This document shows positions 1 through 10,147 of a stretch of 64,000 nucleotides of DNA, one piece after another. The notes beneath the pieces were generated by a model. The model was given only the letters and a program-made list of their open reading frames with translations. It ran no database searches and was not told where the DNA came from. Both the position numbers and the translations under genes were made by a program. Source of the DNA: Linyphia triangularis (taxonomy: Eukaryota > Arthropoda > Arachnida > Araneae > Linyphiidae); assembly GCA_963978545.1 (NCBI GenBank), contig OZ021724.1:100948163-101012162 (forward strand), written 5' to 3'. The first letter of the stretch is position 1. Each line of letters starts with the position of its first letter.

Positions 1-124
1 CTGGAATGTCAAAAATGTTACCTTGCTAGAATTGATTTTAAAGTTTTAACTTAATAATTGTTTTTAAATAAAAAATATAAAAAGTTCCTTAAGTTTTATC
101 AATTCCTCATCCCAACACTCTACA
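1..124 (+). repeat. 5' LTR (3' part only) of Ty3/gypsy element 1
   Basis: Bases 1-125 are identical to 4453-4577, so the window opens inside the 5' LTR of the element whose 3' LTR ends at 4576. The LTR ends in ...CTCTACA. The missing 5' part (about 204 bp by comparison with the 3' LTR) lies left of the window, so the target duplication cannot be checked. The lack of mismatches over this stretch suggests a recent insertion. Confidence 0.9.
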
Positions 125-127
125 GAT

Positions 128-141
128 TGGTGACTCTCGAA
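128..141 (+). other. Primer-binding site of element 1 (TGGTGAC...)
   Basis: TGGTGACTCTCGA starts three bases after the LTR end. TGGTGAC is the complement of the 3' end of a tRNA including CCA, and matches the start of the tRNA-Trp type PBS reported for CsRn1-like elements. Agreement beyond the first seven bases is only partial, so the tRNA assignment is tentative. The same seven bases follow the LTR of element 2 (55498) and resemble the site in the TRIM-like elements. Confidence 0.6.
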
Positions 142-233
142 AAAGAACTTTTATCCTGGAGAAAAGCAGCTTTCTGATACCTTGGAGATTAGAGTGTTCG
201 GTGAAAACTTAAACGTCGGAATTTTCTAAAAAG

Positions 234-1064
234 ATGAATGAAAGTGGTAACCAAGATGAAAAGGTCGGAATACCAGAGCGCAGCAATGAGGACCATCATC
301 CAAATATTTCAAGAATTGCTTTCCGGGTACCACCTTTCTGGAGCAAGAATCCAGCATTATATTTTGCACAAGTGGAAAGCCAGTTTATCACTGCTGGGAT
401 AACAACAGATGAAACTAAATTCAATACAATAGTAGCCAGCATCGAGACAGAGGTTTTGTCCCACGTTTCTGACCTGATCATCAAACCACCGGCGACAGGG
501 AAATACAACGCCTTGAAGAACAGATTAATTGCTGAATATGCGGATTCGGAGCAGAAGAAACTTCGTATGTTGCTACAAGAGCTACAGCTGGGAGACCAAA
601 AGCCATCTCATCTACTCAGAAGAATGCGAGAAGTTGCTGGCGAGAAATTCGACGACGAGCTTTTAAAGTCGCTATGGGCACAACGTCTACCTACGCCAAT
701 TCAACAAATTTTGGCCAGTAGTAAAGGAGACCTGCAGGCAATGGCTGATATGGCTGACAAGATACAAGAAGTCACTGATGGCCACCACAGCAATTTAGCC
801 GCTGTTTCCAAATTGCCGAACCAAAACAGTGAGATCGCAGAGCTGAAAAATCAAGTTGCAAAATTAACCCAGATGGTGGAGAAGCTGAGCACAAGTACGC
901 CACGTTCAAGATCACCTTACCGGCGATACGGTAATGCACCACGATCAAGTTCTCGTACCAGACGGAAATATGATCCTCAACTTAAGGTGTGCTGGTATCA
1001 TCAAATTTTCCAAGACAGGGCCAGAAGGTGCAACGAACCTTGTGACTATGTTCCGGAAAACTAA
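234..1064 (+). CDS. gag: Gag polyprotein of Ty3/gypsy element 1 (CsRn1-like)
   Basis: A 276-codon ORF opening at an ATG about 110 bp after the LTR. It is the structural protein expected to form the cytoplasmic virus-like particle of a gypsy retrotransposon. A helical capsid-like region occupies roughly residues 25-190, including [15 protein letters not shown], which recurs almost unchanged in the Gag of element 2. A Glu/Lys-rich segment is followed by an Arg/Ser-rich basic stretch. The C-terminus has a single knuckle of C-x2-H-x9-C-x3-C type (CWYH...RRCNEPC), i.e. CHCC instead of the retroviral CCHC; an unusual CHCC knuckle is what I recall for the CsRn1/Kabuki group. The frame is intact and stops at 1062-1064, directly after an A-rich slippery motif. 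Pol follows in the -1 frame. The clade assignment comes from motif recall, not from a tree. Confidence 0.88.
   Translation: MNESGNQDEKVGIPERSNEDHHPNISRIAFRVPPFWSKNPALYFAQVESQFITAGITTDETKFNTIVASIETEVLSHVSDLIIKPPATGKYNALKNRLIAEYADSEQKKLRMLLQELQLGDQKPSHLLRRMREVAGEKFDDELLKSLWAQRLPTPIQQILASSKGDLQAMADMADKIQEVTDGHHSNLAAVSKLPNQNSEIAELKNQVAKLTQMVEKLSTSTPRSRSPYRRYGNAPRSSSRTRRKYDPQLKVCWYHQIFQDRARRCNEPCDYVPEN
1055..1061 (+). other. Candidate -1 frameshift site of element 1 (G GAA AAC)
   Basis: The heptamer GGAAAAC lies in phase as G-GAA-AAC just before the gag stop TAA (1062-1064). Pol is open in the -1 frame from 1046, so slippage of AAC onto AAA would carry ribosomes into pol at 1061. The A-site part (AAAC) fits the classic rule; the P-site part (GGA) is not three identical bases. 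The equivalent place in element 2 holds a textbook G-GGA-AAC. Confidence 0.55.
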
Positions 1065-4000
1065 CAGGGCCAACACCTAAAGTCACCGGTGCAGTGCAAG
1101 GCCAACAGGTGCAAAGACTATTTCTCTTGGACAAATCATCAGGGTTAAGATTTTTGATCGATACAGGTGCTGATTGTTCGGTCTTACCTTTAAACCCCAA
1201 TCATCGACACAAGACTCCAGACGAGTTGAAGCTGTTTGCCGCAAACGGAACTGTAATCCCAACTTATGGCGAAAAAATTTTGTCTTTAGATTTAAACCTA
1301 AGAAGGAACTTCACTTGGTCTTTCATCATTGCTAAAGTTAATCAACCAATTATCGGTGCAGATTTTTTGAGAAAATATGGTTTACTGGTTGATCTTAAAA
1401 ACGGTCGCTTAGTCGATACTTTGACCCAGTTATCTACAAAAGCTAAACCTCTAAGCGGTGATAGTAGTAAAATAAGCGTCATAGCAGAAAGTTCGATATT
1501 TGCGGATCTACTCAAGCAATATCCTGAGCTGACTGAAACCGACCGTATTGTCCCTATTCGACATAGCGTAGTTCATCATATTGAAACCACCGGACCACCA
1601 ATTTTTTCGAAAGCAAGACGTCTGGCACCAGATAAGCTGAAGATCGCTAAAAAGGAATTTGAATACATGGTACAGCAAGGCATTTGCAGACCTAGCAAAA
1701 GTTCTTGGGCTTCACCACTTCATATGGTACCCAAGAAATCTGGAGAATGGAGGCCTTGTGGTGATTACAGGGGATTAAACAGCTGCACAAAACCTGATAA
1801 ATACCCCATTCCACACATCCAAGATTGCGTCAACACTTTGGAGGGCAAAACCATTTTCTCGACCCTTGACCTTTTAAAAGCTTATCATCATATCCCAATC
1901 AACCCTGCGGATGTTGAAAAAACGGCAGTAATTACCCCGTTTGGTTTATTTGAATTTGTTTTAATGAGCTTTGGTCTTTGCAATGCAGCCCAAACATTTC
2001 AACGTTTCATCCATGAGGTCTTGAAGGACTTGCCATTTTGCGTACCTTACATCGACGATTGTCTGATTTCATCAAAAGATCCAGAAGAGCATTTGGAACA
2101 TTTAAAGGAAGTTTTCGAAAGATTCAAGCAATATGGAATAAGGCTAAATCTATCAAAATGCGTTTTGGGAAAAGAAACGGTAAACTTTTTAGGATACAAG
2201 ATTTCGGCAGCAGGAATCGAACCCTTGCCTGAGAAAGTAAAAGCCATTACCGAATTTCCTAAGCCAACAACCCTACAGGAGCTAAGAAGATTCCTTGCAA
2301 TGCTGAATTTCTATCGGCGATTTTTAAAGAATGCTGCAGCAACTCAAGCACCACTTCACGAATATTTAAAAGGAGCCAGGAAGAAGGACAAAAGACCCGT
2401 TGTTTGGACCACAGAATCGGAACAAGCTTTTGAAAAATGCATGAAAGATTTGGCTGAAGCAGCTGTTTTAACTCATCCATCTTCAGATGCACCTATTTCT
2501 CTTTGCGTAGATGCTTCAGATACAGCAATGGGAGCGGCACTAAATCAAATAACGCCCCAAGGACCACAACCAATGGCTTTTTTCTCAAAGAAGTTATCGC
2601 CTGCTCAGAGGAATTACAGTGCTTACGATCGAGAGTTACTTGCTGCATATTCAGCTGTAAAGCACTTTCGTTACATGTTGGAAGGTCGACATTTTACTCT
2701 ATACACTGACCACAAACCTCTAGTGTATGCTTTTAAACAGAAACCAGAGAAATGCACGCCAAGACAGCTTCGTCACTTGGATTACATTGGGCAGTTTACG
2801 ACAGATATCCAACACATCAAAGGCTGTAACAATGATGTCGCCGATGCATTATCTCGGATTGGAACCATTGAATTTCCCTCTCCAATCAATTATGAATCCT
2901 TGGCAGAAGCTCAAATTGCAGATACAGAGTTACAAGATCTCTTGCAAAATCCTGATAATACAAGCCTAAGGATCAAACCTATGATGATCGAAAATAGCAA
3001 GTCAAGCCTTTATTGCGACTACGCTACTAAAGTCATCCGCCCGTTTGTTCCGAAAGCTTTTAGGAAGCGGATCTTTGACACACTGCATAACGTAGCGCAT
3101 CCTGGAATCAGATCAACAACTCGCCTAGTTACTGAGAAGTTCGTCTGGCCTTCTATTCGCAAAGACTGCACACTATGGGCAAGATCCTGTTTAAATTGCC
3201 AACGATCTAAAGTTAGCAGACACACAGTTACCCCACCTGGGCTGTTTGAAGTACCGTCATCGCGTTTCCAACATATTCATATAGATATTATAGGTCGCTT
3301 ACCACCATCTAGAGGATACTCCTATTGCTTAACCTGCATTGATAGATTTTCAAGATGGCCAGAAGCCATTCCCATTTCCGATATATCAGCAGAAACGGTA
3401 GCAAGAACGTTATACGAAGGATGGATCGTGCGTTTTGGAACTCCACTAAAGATCACTTGTGACCAAGGAACACAGTTCGAATCAAACCTCTTTAGGGCTC
3501 TGTCCTCATTAGTTGGAGTGGAAAAAATGCGTACAAGTCCATATCACCCAGAAGCTAATGGATTGATCGAAAGATTTCACAGAAACCTAAAGTCTTCGAT
3601 TATGTGCCATGCTGATAAAAGTTGGGCAGACGCTTTGCCAACAATTATGATGGGTTGGAGAGCAGTTTTGAAAGAAGATCTAAAAGCGACACCAGCTGAA
3701 ATGGTTTACGGTACGAACATACGACTACCAGGAGAATTTATTTCACAGAATAACAACAAAACTTCCGAAGATCCTATTTCCTTTGTAACCAAGCTAAGAA
3801 AAACCATGGAGATGTTACGACCGGTACCTACTTCTGCTCATAATCGGAAGAAGATTTTTGTGCATAAAGATTTGGAATCTAGTACCCACGTTTTTGTAAT
3901 GCGTGATGCAATTCGCCGATCTCTAGTTCCTCCATATGATGGACCATTTGAAGTTATTCAGCGGTTTCCCAACACATTCAGGCTGATCGTAAAAGGAAAA

Positions 4001-4177
4001 CGAACTACAATTAGCAAGGATAGATTGAAACCTGCGTATGTCGCTCAAGAAACCGAAACCAAAGATTCTAAAGCACCAGCACTTCCTGAAGAAGTTAAAA
4101 GTGATCAATATGTCACTAGAGCTGGCAGAAGAGTGAAATTTCGTTTTCAACCTTGTTCACCTCGTTTATTGTACTAA
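1061..4177 (+). CDS. pol: Pol polyprotein of Ty3/gypsy element 1: protease, RT, RNase H, integrase
   Basis: One uninterrupted frame, -1 relative to gag, open from 1046. It has no good ATG near its start, so expression by frameshift is inferred. Residues below are numbered from the GTG at 1094. Domains in order: aspartic protease with DTGA at 23-26; reverse transcriptase with the YIDD catalytic box at 319-322; RNase H with a catalytic Asp in CVDASD at 473 and the TDHKPL block; the HHCC zinc finger of integrase (HNVAH ... CLNC); the integrase core with D731, D790 and E826, giving the exact D-D-35-E spacing; then a GPY/F-like module (PPYDGPF). The order RT-RNase H-IN is that of Ty3/gypsy rather than copia. 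All catalytic residues are present and no stop or shift is seen, so this copy may still be competent. It lies antisense to SUMF1, probably in that gene's first intron. Confidence 0.93.
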   Translation, partial: LTGPTPKVTGAVQGQQVQRLFLLDKSSGLRFLIDTGADCSVLPLNPNHRHKTPDELKLFAANGTVIPTYGEKILSLDLNLRRNFTWSFIIAKVNQPIIGADFLRKYGLLVDLKNGRLVDTLTQLSTKAKPLSGDSSKISVIAESSIFADLLKQYPELTETDRIVPIRHSVVHHIETTGPPIFSKARRLAPDKLKIAKKEFEYMVQQGICRPSKSSWASPLHMVPKKSGEWRPCGDYRGLNSCTKPDKYPIPHIQDCVNTLEGKTIFSTLDLLKAYHHIPINPADVEKTAVITPFGLFEFVLMSFGLCNAAQTFQRFIHEVLKDLPFCVPYIDDCLISSKDPEEHLEHLKEVFERFKQYGIRLNLSKCVLGKETVNFLGYKISAAGIEPLPEKVKAITEFPKPTTLQELRRFLAMLNFYRRFLKNAAATQAPLHEYLKGARKKDKRPVVWTTESEQAFEKCMKDLAEAAVLTHPSSDAPISLCVDASDTAMGAALNQITPQGPQPMAFFSKKLSPAQRNYSAYDRELLAAYSAVKHFRYMLEGRHFTLYTDHKPLVYAFKQKPEKCTPRQLRHLDYIGQFTTDIQHIKGCNNDVADALSRIGTIEFPSPINYESLAEAQIADTELQDLLQNPDNTSLRIKPMMIENSKSSLYCDYATKVIRPFVPKAFRKRIFDTLHNVAHPGIRSTTRLVTEKFVWPSIRKDCTLWARSCLNCQRSKVSRHTVTPPGLFEVPSSRFQHIHIDIIGRLPPSRGYSYCLTCIDRFSRWPEAIPISDISAETVARTLYEGWIVRFGTPLKITCDQGTQFESNLFRALSSLVGVEKMRTSPYHPEANGLIERFHRNLKSSIMCHADKSWADALPTIMMGWRAVLKEDLKATPAEMVYGTNIRLPGEFISQNNNKTSEDPISFVTKLRKTMEMLRPVPTSAHNRKKIFVHKDLESSTHVFVMRDAIRRSLVPPYDGPFEVIQRFPNTFRLIVKGKRTTISKDRLKPAYVAQETETKDSKAPALPEEVKSDQYVTRAGRRVKFRFQPCSPRLLY

Positions 4178-4238
4178 TGTTGTTTTTTTAATTCCAGAAT
4201 TTGAAGCCACACTGCTTTAATCCTACGTTATCACTGGC

Positions 4239-4248
4239 AAGGGGGTAC
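4239..4248 (+). other. Polypurine tract of element 1
   Basis: AAGGGGGTAC directly before the 3' LTR, within CACTGGCAAGGGGGTAC. It is the expected primer site for plus-strand DNA synthesis. The TRIM-like element at 26.9 kb has ACTGGCAAGGGGTTA at the same place, which links the two families. Confidence 0.75.
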
Positions 4249-4576
4249 TGTGGCGGCTCGAGCAAACTGATCTTGCTGCGCGTCAGTATTATTTGCGGCG
4301 CGTCAAAACAAAAAGAGCTGACCTTGTGAAACCCTCCTTCAAGAAGAAGAGCACATATGCAAATAAACTTCCCTATATAAGAAGATTCAAATGTTAGCTT
4401 TGCTCTCTTTCTCTGCCACGCCAGCCTGGGTGTTATGCTTCATCTGTCTAATCTGGAATGTCAAAAATGTTACCTTGCTAGAATTGATTTTAAAGTTTTA
4501 ACTTAATAATTGTTTTTAAATAAAAAATATAAAAAGTTCCTTAAGTTTTATCAATTCCTCATCCCAACACTCTACA
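4249..4576 (+). repeat. 3' LTR of Ty3/gypsy element 1
   Basis: A 328-bp LTR, TGTGGCGG...CTCTACA. It contains a TATA-like TATATAA at 4374-4380 and an AATAAA polyadenylation-type signal in the A-rich stretch near 4515. Its last 125 bases equal window positions 1-125. Confidence 0.88.
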
Positions 4577-5189
4577 GATCTAACACTTTAATGAATTGGC
4601 ATTCCAGCATTTGATTAGATGGTGAAATTACTGGGCTAAAATCATTTAATGGTTCGAATGGACACAGACCAGTAAATATGAGAAACTCGCAGAGGTAAGT
4701 TTTGAGTGCCAAAGATGGGATTCCAGAAGTAGACAGTACCCACTGAATGTAATCAATTTCATGAATTTAAAAAAACCATTCAAATACTATAATTACCCTT
4801 AAAATTTAGTTTTTTAGTAAGTGATATAAGAGAATTTTTTTTAATTACTATATTTATAGAAACAGTTAACTGAAACTATCCAAATATAACAAAAGTTATC
4901 ATAGTATTGTTGTACTAAACATTATATTGTTTATAACAGATCAGAGCTAATATTTGTCACAGCTTAACGAAATGGTGATATAGTGGTTGTATACATAATT
5001 CCAAGTACGGTACGGATTTTGCATCAAGGTGATTTTCACCAACAAATGGCAGTCACCAACATTTTTTTTTTTAATAACAAGTGAACTGCTATAATCTTGT
5101 GAGGTTTTCTGTAAACTATTCTTGGGACAGAATCCGTACACCATACTTGGAAGTTTTACCAAATTACTTAAAAAAAAAAAAAAAAAAAT
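4577..5189. other. Unassigned AT-rich stretch (presumed SUMF1 intron)
   Basis: No coding, RNA or repeat feature is recognised. It lies between gypsy element 1 and a SINE, downstream (minus strand) of the SUMF1 exon 1 donor. I looked for SUMF1 exon 2 here on the minus strand and did not find it. Confidence 0.4.
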
Positions 5190-5201
5190 TCTTGCATTGG
5201 G

Positions 5202-5381
5202 TTGGTTGGTTGTATTCAGATTATCTGGCGCCGTCAGAAACACGAGGGCTATAATGCGCCGAAACATTCGTCATTAGACAAGCCAACATACACTTACAAA
5301 CACCCATGCCAACACGGGACTCGAACCCGCAACCTCGCGGTCTAGAAGCTAGCACGCTAACCACTGTACCGTTTGGTCGGC
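5202..5381 (-). mobile_element. tRNA-derived SINE (family S1) with 12-bp target duplication
   Basis: Read on the minus strand the element begins GCCGACCAAACGGTACAGTG and carries an A-box-like segment (ACAGTGGTTAGCG) and an exact B box (GGTTCGAGTCC, in GCGGGTTCGAGTCCCG). A tRNA-unrelated body follows, with a 3' tail of CCAA repeats. Both ends are fixed by the direct repeat TCTTGCATTGGG at 5190-5201 and 5382-5393, a typical LINE-mediated target duplication. Body length is 180 bp. The 3' body (GGCGCCAG..AATCTGAATACAACC) recurs, tandemly amplified, at 42861-43198. Confidence 0.88.
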
Positions 5382-5393
5382 TCTTGCATTGGG

Positions 5394-5724
5394 AGTGCAA
5401 TAATATGATCAGTAAAACCTAGCAAGACATCACACAATGGGTAAATTCCTAGTCTGAGTGCATGGGTTGGCACATTTTTGATAAGTTGGTGATAAGGCCA
5501 AAACGACACCAATTCAATATGGCAGTAGTCATATTGACTGGCTGAAAAGGTTGCCAAATTTAGAACTTTATCAACTAATAAATAAGCTCCAAATCGGCTT
5601 GGCGATATTTGCACACACTCTAGGAATAGACCCTTTGGTGCAATAACTAAACAAGAGTCGCACTGTATCAAAATATAATATTTACTTTTTAGACGATACT
5701 ACTCCTTACTTCAATTCACATTAC
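5394..5724. other. Intron 1 sequence next to the SUMF1 donor
   Basis: Begins (minus strand) with GTAATG at 5724. A minus-strand ORF at 5357-5671 does not resemble SUMF1 and overlaps the SINE, so it is not called. Nothing else is recognised. Confidence 0.45.
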
Positions 5725-6171
5725 CTCTGTTACATGACCTGCACTTTCGACGAAGGCCTCAAAATCCTTGTTGCTGACTTCATGAACGTCCAAATAAAAG
5801 TCACTGATAGTTACTTTTCGCGAGGGTCCTTCTCCATCAGCCACAAACACAGGTTTGTCTGTGCCCATCTGAAATTTACCGCCTTTGATCAAGACGGCGC
5901 TTGGAAAAAGGGCCTCGTCATCTCCTATCAGCTGATTTTCTTCTAGATATTTGTTGACTGGCTTGCTATCACAGTTGGTAGAATCGTCTTTGGATGCAGT
6001 GCACTGCTGGCTTGCCGTAGTCAGTTTTGAGTTGCGAGAAGTAGAGCCGCCGCAACTACAGTCTTTGGAGTCCTGCTTTTCGGCATTGGATTCCACTTCA
6101 CAGAAAACATTGTTCGACGTAAAAGAAAGACATAATAAAAGGAAGTACACAGAGCTTTTTACTTGAGACAT
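5725..6171 (-). CDS. SUMF1: SUMF1 / formylglycine-generating enzyme, first coding exon
   Basis: Encodes the N-terminus of the ER enzyme that oxidises a sulfatase active-site cysteine to formylglycine. The chosen ATG is at 6171-6169 because it starts a classic signal peptide (residues 1-24, hydrophobic VYFLLLCLSF). Upstream in-frame codons to 6330 look like 5'UTR. A CSCG motif (Cys38, Cys40) matches the N-terminal Cys50/Cys52 pair of human FGE, which is important for function in the ER. From about residue 105 the FGE core begins, with GGKFQMGTD, DGEGPSRKVTI, FYLDVHEVSN and FEAFVESAGHVTE, parallel to the human domain start. The exon ends at 5725 with GAG|GTAATG, phase 0, after 149 codons. The remaining exons lie beyond the left edge of the window, on the far side of gypsy element 1, so that element and the SINE sit in intron 1. 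Family assignment is firm; the exact transcription start is unknown. Confidence 0.88.
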
Positions 6172-6647
6172 GTCAAGAGACGAATTCCAAACAATAGGCT
6201 GTCGGATTGTGACATAGAAACAGCTGATTAAATGCAATTGCACCGAAATCGAAATAAGCTGATGTGTGTTTACGTTTCTAAATTGCCCGCTACGGATACG
6301 GTCAACTGAACAAGAAAATTGAGTTGCCATTACGAGGTTCAGTGAAGATTAAAATGAGTCAGCATAATTCATGATCTTTTTTTCATAGATAATAAAATAA
6401 ATTACTAAATTTTATCCCTTTATCTGAGTTAAATCAATTTAAAATTCTTCTTTGGGCATCTACTTAAAAAAAAAAGGGGGGGGAAAAAGAATATTACACT
6501 CCCCGTTAAGAGTGGCAACTGTAAGGTTTCGAAACTGGTAAGCAGTAGATATGTAAACAAGCAGTATTTGTTGTAGTTTTGTCATTGATTTACGTGTTGA
6601 TGGTTAAATCTTTTGCTGTCAGCATCTGAATAGTGCTTGTCAAATTG
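6172..6647. promoter_or_regulatory. Head-to-head intergenic region between SUMF1 and the 6648 gene
   Basis: Start codons of the two divergent genes are 476 bp apart, so this interval should hold both 5'UTRs and promoters, possibly shared. It contains a poly-A/poly-G run near 6463-6486. No clear TATA box or CpG enrichment is seen. Function is inferred from gene layout only. Confidence 0.4.
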
Positions 6648-7433
6648 ATGGCTGATGAACTTCAAAGTCTCTCAACCAAGGAATTTTATAGAATTCCTGA
6701 TGAAGAGAAAACACCAAAGAAGCGCCCAAAGTACGGCCGCAAGACAGACTTGGCCAGGAAATTGCGTGCCTCAACCTATGAAACTGGACCAGATTGCAAA
6801 TGTAAAAGGTATGAATGCTTCAAAACTATAAACCCCGACGAGAGGATTGAACTGATACGAAATTTCAACCAAATGGGGTTTGAAGGTGGTGCCAATCTAC
6901 AGAGCAGTTATTTGTCCGACTTGATTTCTGTTATACCCGTTTCCCGTCGCAGACCTCGACAAAACTTAGAAGATGCTCGGATGAATGAAAGCTCATATAC
7001 CTACAAAGTAAAAGTTAGTCGTAATGGCAATGATGCAGAAGTACCTGTATGCTATCGAGCTTTCCAATCAATTTTCGGTGTGAAATCTTCTCGTTTGAAT
7101 ACAATTAAGCTATCCCTCCGAAGAACAGGTAAACCACCTATTGATGGACGAGGAAAGCACAATAATAGACCTCACAAGCTTTCTCAAGTTACTATTGACA
7201 CAGTGCTGAATTTTTTTACCTTGCTGGGAGAGGACAAGAGCAGCTTAAAACACACTGAGAAAGTGTATCTACCCGAAGAACTTAATGTTAAGAAGCTGTA
7301 TGATTTATTTAGAAGTGAATATCCTGATATCCATCTCTCATGCCAAACATTCAGGGAGATTTTCGTTTCAAAATGTAAAATCGCATTCAGCAATCCTTGC
7401 ATGGAAGCAAATTTTTGTAATGAAAAAAGATAG
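6648..7433 (+). CDS. Transposase-like 'CKCK' family protein, probably truncated
   Basis: A 261-codon ORF from the first real ATG (context TTGATGG); an upstream in-frame GTG at 6633 is not a likely start. The N-terminal 40 residues are basic (KTPKKRPKYGRK), compatible with nuclear localisation. A Cys cluster CKCKRYEC follows at residues 50-57, then VPVCYRAFQSIFGVKSSRLNTI, RRTGKPPIDGRGKHNNRPHKLS and VYLPEELNVKKLYDLF. I recognise this order from a large family of uncharacterised, often multicopy arthropod and cnidarian proteins thought to derive from a DNA transposon; in longer members a DTCxxCD region follows the equivalent of FSNP. Here the similarity ends at FSNP and the frame stops 11 codons later, so either the C-terminal half is lost or an intron begins near here. 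No terminal inverted repeats were found around it. Function unknown. Confidence 0.6.
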   Translation: MADELQSLSTKEFYRIPDEEKTPKKRPKYGRKTDLARKLRASTYETGPDCKCKRYECFKTINPDERIELIRNFNQMGFEGGANLQSSYLSDLISVIPVSRRRPRQNLEDARMNESSYTYKVKVSRNGNDAEVPVCYRAFQSIFGVKSSRLNTIKLSLRRTGKPPIDGRGKHNNRPHKLSQVTIDTVLNFFTLLGEDKSSLKHTEKVYLPEELNVKKLYDLFRSEYPDIHLSCQTFREIFVSKCKIAFSNPCMEANFCNEKR

Positions 7434-7596
7434 AAAAAACTGCTAATGGTGTAATAAACATTTCTAATTTAACTCAGAGTACAGCTTTGAAAAGATCGAG
7501 TACAATCTTGAAATGTAAAGACAAGTTATTTGGAGACTGATAGGTTTTGCATAAAAAAATTTAAAAGGGAAAGTTTAAACTGTATCAAAAATTGAA

Positions 7597-8295
7597 GTCA
7601 TTGGCATTAGTTTTGAAGGTTGACCTTGAAATTTCACTCTACATTTGACTATGTAAATATGTAGTAAACTCAAATGTTCAGAGACAAGATTATCTTTTTC
7701 AGATTAACAGTTTAGTCATTGACATTAGTTTTTGATGCTGACCTTTAAAATAAACTCTACATTTGACTATGTACTCAAATGATCAGAGGCAAGATTATCA
7801 TTTTTAGATTAACTGTTTAGTCATTGACATTAGTTTTGAAGGCTTGCCTTTAAATTAAACTCTACATTTGACTATGTAAATATATACCAAACTCAAATGA
7901 TCAGAGACAAAATTATCTTTTTCAGATTAACGGTTTAGTCATTGACATTAGTTTTGAAGGCTAACCTTTAAATTAAACTCTACATTTGATTATGTAAAAA
8001 TGTAGTAAACTCAAAGGATCAAAGACAAGATTATCTTTTTCAGATTAACAGCTTAGTCATTAACATTTGTTTTGAAGGCTGACCCTTAAATTAAACTCTG
8101 CATTTGACTATCGTAAATATGTAGTAAACTCAAGTGATCAGAGACAAGATTATCTTTTTCAGATTAACAGTTTTGTCATTGACATTAGTTTTTGAGGTTG
8201 ACCTTTAAATTACACTCTACATTTGACTATGTAAATATGTAGTAAACTCAAATGATCAGAGGCAAGATTATCTTTTACAGATTAACCGTTTATTT
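7597..8295. repeat. 118-bp tandem repeat, about six copies
   Basis: Copies start at GTCATT(G)GCATTAG-type motifs at 7597, 7715, 7820, 7938, 8056 and 8175, so the period is 118 bp with one 105-bp copy. Each unit carries TGACCTT, a CTCTACATTTGACTATGTAA block, and CAGAGACAAGATTATC. Copies differ by several substitutions, so the array is not freshly amplified. It starts about 160 bp after the stop of the 6648 gene. Confidence 0.85.
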
Positions 8296-9195
8296 GTAGA
8301 CATAACTCCATATTTCCATTTTGCAAGTGTTGCTTCCTTATGGATGATGTAGACTTACTTTAGAGGCCACTTTTATTTAATTTCTGAAAACTTCTTTAAT
8401 ATTATTTGTTGCCACAACAACTTAAAGTGCTGTGAGAACAATTTAATATAAAAATTTGGATCTAAAAAAATGGGAAAAAATCTTTGAAGTTTCAGAGCTA
8501 CTGAATTTGGTTTGAGTTCATTAACTAACAATACAGATGTATATATATATATTGTACTTGATATGTGATGCACTGTAATTATGTAAACAATAATACATAA
8601 TTCAGAAATTTTTTTTGTGTCTTACTTGTAACAACTCTATAAAAAAAGGATTATTTTTATTCTGAGAATTTTTTTCTTCTATTCTTTCAAGGCCTACACA
8701 AATTTAAATATTAGGTGTTCAGCAATAAGAAAAGCATAGAAAACTGGGAGATATAAGAAACTATCTATTCTAGAAATTAGAGATTTTTCAGGGACATTTT
8801 AAAAATTAAAAATAAATGAAAAGGACAGAATTTTTTTTATATAATAAGTAAGTTAAAAAAAAAAAAAGATTTTTAAAAATTGCACAAAGGCAAGTAATGA
8901 CACTTTCCATCAATAAGTTTAATATTTTTAGAAAATTTAAAAAATAATTTTTTTTCCAATTTTAAATTTAGTTTTAATTGGCTTACATTTTCATGATTGG
9001 ATAAATACAGGTGACTGCAAATAGTCAGAAAAATATCAGGGAAAGCTGAATTGTTTTCTCCCCAAACACCCTGAAATGAAGTCATTTGTAGACATTAAAT
9101 ATAGAGTATAAAAGAAAGTTAAAAGTATTCCAACTTAACTTTTCATGTAGCACCTCTGAAAAAAGAGGGGAGGGAGAATACAAAACATCCTGGCA
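8296..9195. other. AT-rich stretch with no recognised feature
   Basis: Homopolymeric A and T runs and short ORFs only. No repeat match elsewhere in the window was noticed. Confidence 0.5.
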
Positions 9196-10147
9196 TCTAT
9201 ATATATAATTCTCTTGTGTGCCGCCCAAATTCGGCTGTATTTCTGTTAGCAGAATAGCAACGACTTTAAACATCCAATCACAAATCTTCTAAATTTAATC
9301 TTTCGAAATTTGACTACTACAACTGGCAACAGAAAACAACTTGGATTCGCTATATTTTGTTTTTCTTATTACAGTCTACAGAAAAAAATTATTGCCTATT
9401 TAAAACGTATTGGATTTAATATTTACAATGATGCAAGATGTGTACATTTCTTTTAAATTAGAATTCCGGGAACTCGCTTTCTTATACAATTAAAACAAGC
9501 CAGATTTGTTTGGATTCGGCAAATAACTAGAACATATTTATTACGAAGGTTTTCCAGATACATGGCTATAAAAATTGAGCACGGAATTTCCTTTAAGAAT
9601 ATTAAGGTTTCCATGCTCACATTCACACCGATTGAATAAATACTTTAGCATTGCGGATAAACAATTTGACTGTGTTACTTTTTAAGTATCGCTAAAAGGA
9701 TTATGCAAACATACGATTGCTAATATTGCTTCGTTAAGAAATTTCGACGTGCAACTTTAATTATTTTGGTGCTTCATACAAAACCAGTCCATAAATTTAA
9801 ATTGCTTTCTGAAATAACTTATCTTTTTTAAATATATGTACGAGAGTGTTTATTGTTTTCCAAAAACATTCTGCTACGTTGCCAAACTGTCCCTGCTTAA
9901 CGCGTCTCGATATAAGCAGTAAGATAATAACGTCCAAAGTATCGTAGCTCATCATAAATAATCCAACGTTTTCAGTTTCATGGCACGTATCACTTATATC
10001 ACTGAAATAGCTTTTAGCTAGGGCATATTTTAAATGCCTCACTTTGAAGCGAGTGGAGCGAGCCAGGTTCGCGTCGCGAACCAAGGGGATTGCATAGCAA
10101 TCCAGGGGTTTGGCAAGCGTTAGCGAGCAGGGGACGGAGCCCCCTAG
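9196..10147 (+). mobile_element. Non-autonomous Helitron, 952 bp
   Basis: Begins TCTATATATATAATTC after an A (9195) and ends ...GGGGACGGAGCCCCCTAG before a T (10148). This is the Helitron rule: 5' TC, 3' CTAG, insertion between A and T, no target duplication. A GC hairpin (GGGG-ACGGAG-CCCC) lies directly before the CTAG. The GC-rich tail also holds the short palindromes GGTTCGCG/CGCGAACC and GGATTGC/GCAATCC. The body is AT-rich and carries no Rep/helicase coding sequence, so it would depend on an autonomous partner. Confidence 0.75.

Noticed and set aside
2038..4150. Short ORFs in other frames within element 1 pol
   Set aside because: Shadows of the intact pol frame.
4947..5671. Minus-strand ORFs considered as SUMF1 exon 2
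   Set aside because: They do not resemble the FGE core and overlap the SINE S1 and a poly-A tract.
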